The notes under the pieces: model-generated | The model's input: the letters and a program-made list of their open reading frames with translations, nothing else | What the model was told of the DNA's origin: nothing | Database searches by the model: none | Assembly: GCA_905221605.1 (NCBI GenBank) | Contig: CAJNDS010000411.1 | Span: forward strand, 87,853-145,516 | Origin: Symbiodinium natans | Lineage: Eukaryota > Sar > Dinophyceae > Suessiales > Symbiodiniaceae | Length of the DNA stretch: 57,664 nucleotides | Direction: 5' to 3' | Program-made: the position numbers and the translations under genes | Shown: positions 13,401-24,900 of the stretch, piece by piece | How positions within the stretch are numbered: the first letter of the stretch is position 1 | Layout: every line of letters starts with the position of its first letter

Positions 13401-14984
13401 GGAAAGGATTTTCTTTGGGGGGCAATCCCCCCCCCCCCCCCGCCCTCTCCCCTGCCCCCCCCACAGGAAAACACTCGAAACAGTAAATCTTTCGCGTCGG
13501 CAGCCGACATTCCATGAGCCATCCAAGACAAGAAACATGAACTACGCACAGCTGCTTCAGAGCGATTCCTTCCCCGAAGGGAAGCCACTACCGGTTCTCT
13601 GTGCCCACCGTGGACGTACAGAATTAATGAAATCTCCTTTACATGGCAAAGACCTTCAGCTGTTTTTGTCATGCACGTGCCATGTGGGGTAGCAGGAGTA
13701 GCAACAAAATCAACATCGGCGGTCGTGGAAAGGCCAACAACAGAACGTTCTTCAGGCACGACCTGAATGTGTGCATTGGCATTGTCACGAATGAACTCTG
13801 TATCACGGGGAGGTAGTCTTTTTGCCAAGTTTCAGCCCATCGTCACCACGCGATTCAAGGAAATTGGGGTAAGAAAGGCAAAACCTCTGGTGAGCATATG
13901 ACGCACATGGCTACGCAACAAATTCAAGGGCTATGGCTATGGCCAAAGGAATGAAGCAACAAGTCAGACGGCCAGCATGCGAGGGCGAGCAAATGATATA
14001 GTTGTCAGGGAAATACCAGACTGCAGTCACAAGCACTGAGGATCAATCACCGTTGAGCCATGCAGGAGTCTACACTCCTTTTCTCCTGCAGAGGGCTTGC
14101 AAGGAGTGCAACGGGACGATATGCACATAATGTTAAAATGCAAGGGCTTATCGCAATGCAAAACTACACCCGCCTTGCCGATTTGTGGCAATGAGAAGGC
14201 GGATTGCACTGCAACCCTAGGACACTGAGTGCACATCGGTGGGTAGGGAGTTCTTGGGCCGCTGAGGTGTCGCGGATGCCCTGCAGAACCAAGAGCTTGG
14301 TGAGCGTTATCCACCCAGCGCTACAGGTGTAGCTGTTGCCTTTAAGGATGGGTTCGCCGGAAAAGAGCTCAGGGTGCTTATAAGGATAGCATCGTTCCCG
14401 TCACTGTCTTCTCTGCCGCTGACAGCAGTGTAAAGGCGCCGCCGATGACCAACGAAGAAGCCATGCTGAATGTCGTACTACGTCCAAAGGGGCAGTCGGG
14501 CGCCTGCTCCATTGAGCCCTGGCAGCATAAGAAAGGCAAGAACAGGACAGTGGCTGCCTATCACTCAACCCTAAATATCAAACACATGGACATGGCCATT
14601 CTTACAAACTGCCAACTCAAGAGGGAACTCAGGGCGTGTGGGTGCAGGCGCACTCACGTACCCTGTCCACTTTCTCTCTCCCTCCCGGCCTCGTCTTGCA
14701 ACGGGCAAGCGATCACCTCGCGGTTCATTCGACTACGGAGGTGCATCAACTACTTCTTGGATCTTAAAGATAAGTTTGCCGCTTGTGCTAGCAGGCACAG
14801 CTGGCGCTCGCCCAAAAGTAAGAGCCCCATAATGCATATCAAAGCTCCAGGCACATGCCTGCCTGAAGGTGCATGGGGAGCTATAAGCAGGGTGACACTT
14901 AAGGGGGCATCTTATGACCTTCTAGTTCATTCACTCACATAACCCACTGAAAACAACCCATGAACCGCCAAGTTGACTCCGAAG
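10450..14984. other. Mostly unannotatable sequence
   Basis: Apart from the zinc-finger-like fragment at 11.6-12.0 kb, nothing is recognised. A 204-codon - strand frame (10419-11033) and several ~100-codon frames exist, but without motifs, biased codon use or splice context to set them above chance. A C15 tract lies at 13426-13441. Confidence 0.4.
11600..12000 (-). pseudogene. Possible LINE C-terminal zinc-binding fragment
   Basis: Reading 3' to 5' on the + strand, the - strand encodes LLRTSPMAHCQLCM and, one frame over, HVFWRCSCVKYVWTRGLEQD. Together they resemble the CxxC...H(L/V)FWxCxxxxxVW motif of the zinc-binding domain found after many LINE reverse transcriptases. The spacer between CQLC and the His is too short and a frameshift is required, so this is at best a broken copy. 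The following ~90 codons (ELHVWHSLYALQAPEND) are open but unrecognised. Confidence 0.3.
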
Positions 14985-15205
14985 GCCCTTGAACCCTAAA
15001 CCCTATACCCCTAACCCCCAAACCCCTAAACTGCTAAACCCCTAAACCCTTAACCCCTAAACCTCTAAAGCCCTAAACCCTTAAACCTCGAAACCCCTAA
15101 TCCCCTAAACTAAACCCCTAAACTCCTAAACCCCTAAACCCCTAAACCCCTACACCCCTACACCCCTACACCCTAAACCCACGCAAGCCCTTAAACCCTA
15201 TTTTC
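14985..15205. repeat. Degenerate telomere-like block (CCCCTAAA variants)
   Basis: About 25 irregular copies of ccctaaa, cccctaaa, cctctaaa and ccctaca. Unit length wavers between 7 and 8 bp, unlike the clean heptamers after 41 kb, so this is either an old decayed interstitial array or an octamer-biased one. Neighbouring DNA on the right (15.2-16.5 kb) is AT-richer than the left side. Confidence 0.85.
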
Positions 15206-16847
15206 GCAGCAACAATGTACATACTGGAACTTATGGTGTCGGCATCATCTGTCAGAAAAAGCAAAGTGGAGTTGATCCAAGCAAGACCTTGACACCCACG
15301 GCGCTGAAGAACTCTTCTAACTCAGACTGCGCATGCTGTCCAGCAAAGCTGCTTTTTGGTTTTTCTAGTTGCGTGAAGGGTCTAAGGTTGCGGTGTTCAA
15401 AAAACCAAAAAAACTGCAGCTTCAACTTTAAAACGAAGCTTGAGACAGCAACAGCAACAAATGTAAATTTATTGGTTTAACCTGCAAAGTGGGTCGTGCC
15501 ATTGTCAAAACAAAAGAGTGATGACAAACCAATCTAAACTTTAAACCCAAAAAATTCAGAAGGTAAAGCAAAAGACCAAATGCAACTGCTTTGATCTACA
15601 CTTTGGAGACTCCAAGTCACTGCCTAACAGCAAAAAAACAATTCAACCAACCTTTCCGCATTTCCATCCAAACAAGAATGAACGACACGTCACTAGACAC
15701 TGAAGAGACGACCCAGTGGATTGAAAAGCAGTGAATTAAAGCATATAACTAGTGTAATTGACGCTCGGCATGGCTCACTGCATGTGATACAGAATTGCTT
15801 GTGACGCTGCCTTAAACTTGCGCATGACCTGATTCTCCAGATGCTGCAATGTTCCACAAGGCTTTCTTACAAGCTGCAAACGATCTAGAACCGCCATAGC
15901 TGCCTTAAGAAAGGCAATCATCAGTCAAGATTTGCCAATGGCTCTGCCAGGCCAACAAAGCTTTCGGAGTTAGCCATGCTGTAAGAAAAAAAATTTTAGC
16001 AATAAATGCTGTCCAAAAGAATCTTGCTTTGGGTTTGCAATTTCAAATCATATCAGACGAAGAATTTTAGGAAAAAATACAAAGGCAAAGCGTTTTCATT
16101 CCAAAGAACACAGGGCATGCGCATCAAAAATGTTAAGTTTCGCGTTAAAAGAGGTGAATTAAGCTTGTTTTTAAAAAGTTAAAACTCTGATGGATTGCTT
16201 GGAGAAATGATTGCCGGGTTATGTTACATTTAGTGCTAAAAATGTGAAAAAACCTGTTCTTGTTTTGTCAAGTCACAAAGCTAATTGGTGGTTGGAAAAA
16301 AAATGCATTTTTTGGAAGTTGGAAAAGGTTTTTAATGCGACGGGGGTTGAAAAAGACCAAGATAAAAAAGAAGGTTTTAGAAATAAAAGAACGGACTTGC
16401 AACCCTGTAATTCGACAGAACCCTGGCTTGGCATGGTACCATGCCTTCAAATCATCTTATTCACCAATTAAGCGTGCAAACTTGCAACTTCTGCTTGAAT
16501 GGCCCCAAAGATGTCCAGTGTCAAGTGGCCTTCCAGCCTGCTTCGACTTAAAACAAAGCATCCCTCAAAGTTGAAGTCTTGATGCGTAAACCAACAGCAT
16601 ATCACCCACCGATCGAGTGGAGAAGTTTTGCCGCATGCTTGAATGCAACAACGCAGCAACAACACCGCAAGCTCGATCGAGCGTGCGCAAAGCGTTGGCT
16701 TTGAAGACTACGTGTTCTTTAGTTCAGGCATCGACATCGTAGTTGGAACAAGGGTGTTGGGTTGCAGTGTGCGGTCTCGCACCAGACTTGTTGGACGCTG
16801 TCTGTCCAAGAGGATTGATTGGCAGTTTGCATCCTTAATAAACCGTA
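15206..16847. other. AT-richer unique sequence, no gene
   Basis: Base composition falls toward AT compared with the first 15 kb. Frames are short and interrupted; the two overlapping + frames near 16.2-16.5 kb are Lys-rich only because of A-runs. Nothing supported. Confidence 0.45.
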
Positions 16848-17345
16848 AGGTGTTGTGGTGTTGTCTGGGTAGTGGTGGTGTGCGGGTGGTGTGTTGTTGT
16901 GCAAGTGGTGGTGGTGTGTTGAGTGGGTGTTGTGTGTGGTGTGTTGTATGGGTGGTGGTGTTGCGTGGTGGTGTGTGTGGGTGGTGTTGTGTGGTGGTGT
17001 TGTGTGGGTGTTGTGTAAAGTGGTGGTGTTGTGTGAGTGATATTGTTTGTTTGGGTGTTGTGTGTCTGGGTGTTGTGTGTGTGGGAGTGCTGTCGGAGTA
17101 CTGGGATGCTTGTTGGAGTGCTGTCGGGGTGCTGTCGAGTGCTGTCGAGTGCTGTCGAGGTGCTGCTGTCGGGTTGTCGGGGTGCTGTCGGGGTGCTGTC
17201 TGCTGTCTGGTGCTGTCTGAGTGCTGTCTGGGTGCTGTCTGGGCGCTGTCTGGGTGCTGTCTGGGTGTGTTGTCTGGGTGTTGCGTCTGGGTGTGTTGTC
17301 TGGCTGTGTTGTCTGCTGTCTGGGTGTGTTGTCTTGCTGTTGGGC
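16848..17345. repeat. G/T-rich minisatellite with two unit types
   Basis: The left part is built from GGTGTTGTGT-like units. From about 17100 it shifts to (GG)GTGCTGTC(T)-like 9-12 bp units. The + strand is almost free of A for ~450 bp and so gives spurious open frames on both strands (Val/Cys/Gly on +, Thr/His/Pro/Gln on -). Confidence 0.88.
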
Positions 17346-17992
17346 GTAAAGTTGTCAGTGGCTGTGTTTGTTTTAGAATTCAGTTCATGCACTTCACTCA
17401 CAACTTTCGTTTCGAACGTAGATTTCTTTCCAAAAACACGTGTTGCACTTGCTTTTTAATATTGTTGGCGTTCGCAAGCTCACTCATGAACGTCTGACCG
17501 GCAGGGCTGGTCTAAGAGATATTGAATGAGCAAAGTGAACAAGGGGCAAACGAATAAAGTGCAATGCGTGCCCGTGTGAACAAAGCGAACAGCGCTCGTG
17601 AACTTACAGCATCTGTTCACGCGCTGTGTTCATATTTTTTGCGCGTGAGTAAACAGAGTGACCAGCAAAAACATAAACAAAGTGCACGGGTTTCATGTGT
17701 AAATGAAAAGAATGCATTAAGAATGAAATGGAAAGTTTACGCACGGCGTGAACGTAATTCGCTTAATGTGGTATCCTGATTAGTGTGAGGGGGCCCCCCC
17801 CCCCACCCCCCCCCCCCCCTCCCCCCCCCCAAACTAAATCCACCCCCGTAATAGTGTTAAAAAAAAAGGGACCCCCCCAAACTAATTTTCGGCCCCGGGC
17901 CCCCCCCCCCCACCGGCTCCTCTTCATTTCCTCTCCGCTCCTCTTCCCTCTCCTCTTCCTCTCCTCTTCCTTTCCCTCTCCTCTTACATAAT

Positions 17993-18069
17993 TAAGCTCA
18001 GGTAAGCTCAGATGTGAGCTCAGCTCAGGTAAGCTCAGGAAAGCTCAGGTAAGCTCAGGTAAGCTCAGT
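17993..18069 (+). repeat. Tandem GTAAGCTCAG decamer
   Basis: Six to seven copies of a 10-bp unit, some shortened (agctcag), inside the inverted-repeat element. Each copy contains GTAAG and CAG, consensus-like splice donor and acceptor cores. Confidence 0.85.
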
Positions 18070-18073
18070 ACCC

Positions 18074-18404
18074 CCGACAACCTTGACATTATTGTGGGGG
18101 TGCAATTTTTTTTTTTAAATGGGGTTCGGGGCAGAACGTGGACTACCCCCTTCAAAATTTGATGGCTAGGCCTCCTCAGATAAGCGAAGTCATAAGGAAT
18201 CCTTGTTTTCCGGCCTGGTCGTCGACCCTGAACCCGGGAAGCTTGAAGGCCCGCCCCCCCCCCCTCCCCCCGAAAACCTTGACATTATTGTGGGGGTGCA
18301 ATTTTTTTTTTTAATGGGCTTCGGGGCAGCACGTGGACTACCCCCTTCAAAATTTGATGGCTAGGCCTCCTCAGATAAGCGAAGTCATAAGGAATCCTTG
18401 TTTT
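18074..18404. repeat. 135-bp direct duplication
   Basis: Copy 1 (about 18074-18209) and copy 2 (about 18269-18404) are offset by 196 bp and nearly identical, including a T12 run and the tail ggaatccttgtttt. A third, partial and diverged echo (attattg..gggg..caat) occurs near 18540-18600. Both copies lie inside the inverted-repeat element. Confidence 0.85.
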
Positions 18405-21188
18405 ACAGCTCAGCTACTCAGCTCAGGTTGGGGATGACAGCTCAGAACTCCGACTTGAAGCTGCTCTTCTTTTGCTCTTTTCTTTCATGATCTTCTTCTT
18501 TTTTTCTCTGTTCCGAAACCCATGCCCGAAAAACTTTACTTTATTGTGGGGGGGCAATCCAAATTGGGTCTCCTGAATAATTTTTGGAAAACTTTTCATT
18601 ATTGAGGGGGTCCAGACTAATCAGGATACGACATTACTCATGCACTAAATCAGACTAAATCACGCGTCGCAGAGGTGCTTGTAATGTAGTGCATTCATTC
18701 ACTTTGTTCTCCAATTATCAGAAGAAACATATGAACAAAAGTAATATAGCGGGCGTATGAAAGGAAATGAAATGAACCAGCCCGCATTATTCGTAGTGTG
18801 AACGGAACATACGGCTGCTGTAAGGTTAGGAAAGGCCTAACGTAGCAAAGTTCCTTGACAGGTAAGTTCCGGTGTAATGAGATCTTTACTGTCACCTCCG
18901 TCGTCTCTCAGAAATTAAGTTATCCTTGATTACGAGAAAGCCATCGGCCTCAGTATTCTTTCCACGGCTGTACGCATGAATAGAGAGCGCGCGATATTAA
19001 TGTTAAAGCGTAGCAAACGAAATGAGTTCGATTGCAAATGAGTGAGCCAAGTTTGTAAATCGAATGAACAAATGAATGAAGGGAATGTGTGCGGTTTTGC
19101 ATTTACTGCGAGTGGATCTTTCTGAGCAAAGCGCAACAAGAACAAGTCGTTTTGTTGTCCAACGCCTGTTCGGCCTTGCACGAAGGCTGTAGGTTCACGG
19201 CAAGTTCGAGCAATCGAAGACGTCGCATCGGCGCAGGCGGGACGTTGGTTTTGCAACAATGTGCTGCCCCGCCGGCTCCATTGATGAGGTTTCTTTTGGC
19301 TTTGCAATTTGCCCTAGCAGGGTGAGGTATGTGGAAGTTTTTCAGTTTCAGAAAGAGCTTTCAATCTTGAAACAACCTTTCTGCTCCTGCCCTCCATGTT
19401 ACCAGGCAATCCAACAACGCTCGATTTTCGCCCAAAGCGCGAGCAAACCTCGAAAAAACAACCCGCTGTCCGCAAGTGTGCCGTCCGTGTGCGCTGCATG
19501 TGCCAACCGGTGTCGGCCTACCTTTCACATAGAAGCTTGAGCGTTGACACGGATTTTTTTGATTTTTGTGAAGTTTGGTTGATGTCAAATGTTTGTGTAA
19601 GGCCTATCCCCCTTGCGTTTTGTAGTTGCAGAAATTAACTGGTTGTGACAAGGCTGTAGAGGACTCCATTTTGGAAAAGCACAATCTAGTGCAGCTTTAT
19701 CATGCATTGTGTAGAACAGCATACAATAAAGTTCGCAGCATCCTGCGCCAACCATCGTGGCAACTCTGGAAGTACAATGCTGGCGTTTCCACCGCCTTGC
19801 AATTTATCCAAAAAGATTGTGCACCCGCAATTTGGAGTTTTGGCCTGCGTTGGAAGTTCATGCGATCGCATGGCGTTCCCGCAGGCTGAAGCTACAAACC
19901 ACGGTGACCTGAGCAGTGGCTGCTTTGAGAAGTGGAAGTCTTTGCCAACGGAAGTGTGCGTGGTTTCTAGTGTGTGGTGTTTCTCGAGGCACCAGCGAAG
20001 GTAAGACGTGACGGTTTGACGGGAAACACCACCAAAAAGGGCGTACGCCGATCTAGCGTACTAAGCTCGTTTCGCATGCGTAAATCCGTTTTTGGACGTA
20101 GTGGCAAGCAAAGCAAAAAATTTAACCTAGGCGCCAGGACGCTTAACGTCTTCTCAGCTTGGAGAATGCAGCACATGCTTTGGGCTCGCATGTTGCAGGC
20201 ATGAAGCGCTGGCTATTAGCAGCTTTGAAGGCCTTTGAATTTTCAGGATGGCGATGAAAAGCAAGTAGTTTGGCCAGTTAGCTGAGGAACTTCCAGGGAT
20301 ATACATCCAATGACCCGACTGGTTGGTACCAGGCGGCGCGTATGGTGCGCCAACTGAATCATGATTTCCTTAAAGTTGGGAGCTCTGGCGTAACCAAGGT
20401 CAAAGCCGCACTCGCACTACCCTTACCGAGCATTGGAACGCCCCTTGCCACTGGAACCCACTGTGAACAGTGACTTCAAGCATCTTCAAGCATTTGCAGG
20501 GCTTTGACACACGGAGTGATTTTCACGATCGTTTTGTCAAGTCACCAAAGAAGAAATTCTCAATTCCCATCCTGGATTGCTTCAATTGTTCAAAGTTGGG
20601 GAGTCCGTGGAAGCGGGAAGCGCTGCGGGCTGCCAAAGCACGTGAGGGAGCCAGAAGTTCCCGAGCCCCACCCAACTTTCACTGATGCGAAAGCAGGTGA
20701 TGTTTAGGATACAATTTTTTATTACCTGTTATCGAGCCCGCAAAGGCTCCTTGTTCCAACAAATGTATTGATCCGTGCATTCCATTCCAAGAGAAGTATT
20801 TGTTCTCCAATTGCGCAAGATCACGCTGCATGGCGAGCACTTTTTGCATGGACCCAAAAGATCCACACACGTTACCATTCAGGGTTGTTTAAGTTCTTTT
20901 GTTTATGTTAGTTTTCCTGTGACACCACAAAATTTTAACTGTGGCGCAGGAGCGATTGCCCAACGCGACCCAAGATGTTTTTTCGAGCATTGTTTTGGGT
21001 TGGATCAAAACATCAGCTTCAAGCCTCTTTAAAGTTCTGGGCATTCCATGTTCTTACATGTCACCATGCGTGCAAGGAGGCGTGCACCACTTAGATTTTG
21101 AATTTTTGTTTAGCAGTCAGCCCGTTTTCCATGTTAAGCCGTCGGCAGTGGATCCGTAATTTCTGCATGTTGTGATGTCAGGTGGTGC

Positions 21189-21425
21189 TTGTTGCAGGCA
21201 TCCAAGGATCCAAGGAGTCAGATCCCAACACTGACACATGCAAAGCGCGGGCTAGTTGTCACAGCGTTAGAAGGCTATGGTGTTGCAGATGACATATGGA
21301 GTGATGCTTATCACATTGCCGGCTTTGGACCAGTAGGGGCCGTTTGCCTCATGCTACGGGGTGTTATGTTGATTACTATGGGTTTGTTCGACCTTCTCAC
21401 GCACGTGACATATCTCCAGGTTTAA
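21189..21425 (+). CDS. Possible exon, hydrophobic, unrecognised
   Basis: A 78-codon open stretch with a protein-like hydrophobic pattern: LVVTALEGYGVADDIW, then FGPVGAVCLMLRGVMLITMG, a possible membrane segment. It opens inside the run after gttgcag (near 21200), which would suit an acceptor. No homologue recognised. Confidence 0.2.
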   Translation: MLQASKDPRSQIPTLTHAKRGLVVTALEGYGVADDIWSDAYHIAGFGPVGAVCLMLRGVMLITMGLFDLLTHVTYLQV

Positions 21426-21649
21426 TGAGTTCTCAGGGATGGTTATGCTCGTTCTCGATCCCACTTCGTGCCGTTGCCTCAATTTCCGATCTTTCAATTT
21501 TGCGATTGTGGCTGTTTCTGTCGTGTGGCTCAGGCATCGAGCGTTCTGGTGTTTACCAATGTCCACATCGCAACAGGACGGCGCGGGATTCGGGATGCTG
21601 TCGTGGGCACGTTGCCGTTGAAGTTTGATATCTGACATTGTGAGGTGCG

Positions 21650-21997
21650 GTGGCCAGTTTGTGGCCTAACCCACTGTATGGTTTCACAAACAATGACAGG
21701 CGGGCATTGATGGACATGACCAACCGCGATAACCATGTAACAGCTAGCAGTGTTTTTGGAGGTTGTTATCTAGCAGCGGGGGTGAGGGCTTCTATGAATG
21801 CAGGCTGGGCGACATTCCAAGACGGGATGCTGTCGACAGCGACTTTAGGCCAAGAAGTGGCTGCCATTTTTCTGCCGATGCTTGATGGTGTGCCTCACGT
21901 AGAGGCATTACTACCGCCTGGCAGCACTGGAATTGTTGCTCGTGCACCATGGTTTCAGGCCAGAGTAATTTCCGTAATCTGCCGAGGTCCTATATAA
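21650..21997 (+). CDS. Possible exon, unrecognised
   Basis: A 115-codon open stretch with balanced composition (NPLYGFTNNDRRALMDMTNR, then ATLGQEVAAIFLPMLDG). It shares strand with the 21.19 kb stretch and could be a later exon of the same gene. No donor or acceptor is decisive and no domain is recognised. The chance of it being random is substantial. Confidence 0.25.
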   Translation: MASLWPNPLYGFTNNDRRALMDMTNRDNHVTASSVFGGCYLAAGVRASMNAGWATFQDGMLSTATLGQEVAAIFLPMLDGVPHVEALLPPGSTGIVARAPWFQARVISVICRGPI

Positions 21998-24900
21998 ATG
22001 AGAGCAGATGTGGTGCGACTTGAAGGCCATGTGAGACGACATCTTCCCATCAAGACATGCATCAGCTTGGCAAGACCATCTCGGCCGTAGAAGTCTGGGG
22101 CACAGAGGGCGCGCCAATTGGGCATCTGAACGTTCAGCCAGAAAGCGTCTCTTTTGCGTGCACCGGCCGCATGAGGCCTTTCAGAGAAGTCGAGGGTTGA
22201 CATCGGATCCTCTCGGTCTGAATGGGCCTTTCTGGGAAGAGCTGGTCGTCCCTGTGAAGCCAGGTTCGACGCAGCGGGTTCTTCCAGTTTCTTTGTCACA
22301 GCCTTGTGAGCTTTCCCTGATGTCGAGAGGCGACAGCAGTGCTGCGGTGCTTGCATTACATTGGTTGGTCCAATCGACCTCCGAGGCAACAACTGTGCCA
22401 GCGGTAGAGATCACGACGACAGCGTTGATTTGGTTTTCGTTTGTTTGTCCCATGTCTGCAGGCTTCCAGGCCACCATTATGGGATACGTTGCAGGCCATT
22501 TGGCAAGCAGTTGATTCGCCGGGAATTTTTCGGATAAAGCAGGTCGAAGGACACCATTGCCAAGCCCATCTGGATGCCTCGATGCAGGTGGACATGTCTC
22601 GTTAGGGTTAAGGTGAATTTGTCTCTTGTAGGGTTGAGGGCTGTGACGAAACGAGGTGGGTGCGGTTTTTCATAGATCGTGCGGCATTGTATTATTGGAC
22701 TCCAGGCAAGTATTCATGGAAGTCTTGACGACTCGTTGCGGGACATCGTGAACGCCATTGCCTCAGAATGCTACACCAGGATGGAACATGCCTACTCGAA
22801 GCATGCGTCTTGATGACACCAAGCACGAACCATAAATGGGATAATTACAAAAAAAGGCTTCCTGGCAAGAGGGGCTGCCTTCCTCCGCTTGGCGCCACCT
22901 TCTTCAGCGCCCAGAGCCACGGGTTTGGTCCTCAGGTAGAGGTACGTATCTTGCAGCGTAAACTGTTCAGGTTCGAACTGTTGAAAACATTTGCGTTTAG
23001 TCAAGGAGAGGTTCTGTAGGTTTCCCGAAGCCCGAAGCCCGAAACCATCAGGCGACGCTGGGGTGCCGCGGCCGTGCTTTCGTGGCAAGGGCTTTTGGTG
23101 TAGCCTGGGCAGGGACCTCAGAAGGAGGAAATGATGGGATGTAAGCTGCGGCTCGAAGGTGCTCCGACTGTACCGCTTTTTGCAGGTTCTCGCTTGGTGC
23201 TTGATTGTTGGCCTCTTTGCGTTCTTCCATGTCGATGGTTTGTGGCCCAGTGCTTCTACGGTTTTTGTGGGTCTGTCCAAAAACAGCCCGACGGTCAGAC
23301 GGCATCCGAGGTTGGAATCACGGAGGCCCCGATTCAGACGGCCCTTGGAAGCAGTTGAGTTGGGGCAGTGTCCAGTTCTGACTGCAAGAAATCCCTGACC
23401 TTCAAAGGCCTTTAGAAGGCTTCTAGTAGGACTCACAGCGCAGTTCGGAAGATAAAGCCTAGGCCTAGAGATGTGTTTGGTTTGATTGGCTGTTCTTCAC
23501 CGATGTCAGATGCTCCTAAGGTGTGGAGCTTAAGATGTTCCACAAAGTTGGGCCCACAGCGCATTCGGGACCCCTTGTGGTGCATGTTCCTGCGACGAAG
23601 CTTGCAATCTCTTTCGTGCCACGGCTCGCAACTTAAAATCTTGCCTGCCCAGGTTCTGAGATTTGGCCACGAAGTGGCGTTGCTTGCAGTGGTGATGATC
23701 AGCCTTCGGCCCCAGATGTTGCGCAGATGCGCGATGTGTCCGTGAGACAGGTTTCCCGACGTAAGGAAGCAGCTTCTGACCTCTGAGGTCACAGTTTCTC
23801 CGTCCTTGGATTGTGGCCAGACTCCTGGTCATATTGTGCCGCATGCATTCTGCCCGCTGGATCGAGCAGAGGTCGTTTCCATCGGATCTGGCGTCCCAAG
23901 TCTTCATGGGTGCAGATCTCAATGATGGATGACTACTTTTCTGATGTCAAGGCATGTAACTTGGCAGAGGCTTTCAGGTCACGGCTGCTGGGGTGGTTGC
24001 CACGCGCCTTTTGGCCAAGAGGGGCAGGTGCGGTCACAGATCGCGAAACTCAGTAGCCAAGGGCTAGACCGGTTCGGTTTGCGAAGGCGAGCAAGAGAGC
24101 TGATACGTGTTGAGACGTGCACTTGAGAGGCACCTGCCACAGCAGAAGGCCTACTCCAAGTACTTGATGCATCTTCTTCTGGTGGTCGGACTCCCAACAT
24201 TCCCAACTGACTCCTCAAACTCCTCAAGTTCAAGCCGGCGGGCTCAAGACGCTGCAAAGAGTGGGCCCTTGAGGTGCTCGGTTTTCTCTTCTACTGCCTG
24301 GTGAGCTTGGCTGGGGACTGACGCATTATGACGCATTGGAGATGCCAAGAACCTCTCTGCATCTCTCACAGCTAGCCGTCCCTCCAGATGCCCAGGCTCC
24401 TGGGCTTCACGGGCTCTGGCAGCTAATCCGCAAGCAGTGTATCGGCAGTCCCTGACAAGCTTTTGGATTTTGGGCCGGGGTTTCCGTGTCGTGGTTGAGG
24501 ACGGGGGTTTGCAGGTAAAGGTTTGGGGACTGAGGGTCCAGGGTTGATTTCAGCGTTGCACAATTTGGCAGGTATGCAGCTTTTCTTGCCGGTCTACTAG
24601 CTTCTTGGTCTGCCGCGGTACTGGTCGTTGCAGTCTGGGCCTCTGATTGGCGCTTGATCAAGCACTGGCTGTCAAGCTGACACCGAAGGAATGGAACCGT
24701 GTCATCAAGTGCTGCCTGCTTTTTGCTCGGTACTTAGTGTGTTGCGAGGGCTGATGATGCTGCCCTGCTAAGAAACATGTCGATGTTGTTGCCAAGCGAT
24801 GGCCCAGGTCATGTGGATGCTGGCCGTGGCAGCTCCAACATTGCTCTCCCTTCTTGTAGGTATGCTGGGAACCTTTGGCCGCAATCTTGGTTTTTGTGGA

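Larger units (their letters stand above)
17764..18636. mobile_element. Non-coding element with 21-bp terminal inverted repeats
   Basis: The left end 17764-17784 (TAATGTGGTATCCTGATTAG, then T) and the right end 18616-18636 are reverse complements with one mismatch in 21. The interior (~830 bp) holds C-rich runs, a 10-bp repeat block and a 135-bp duplication, and no transposase. This is the architecture of a non-autonomous DNA transposon. Flanks give no clear target duplication beyond the inverted repeat, and the outermost bases may themselves belong to the insertion site. An alternative is a large fortuitous palindrome end, but 20/21 matching at both borders of an anomalous block argues against that. 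Confidence 0.6.

Noticed and set aside
16835-17497. Open frames across the G/T minisatellite (Val/Cys/Gly on +, Thr/Pro/His/Gln on -)
   Set aside because: Low-complexity translation of a repeat, open on both strands.
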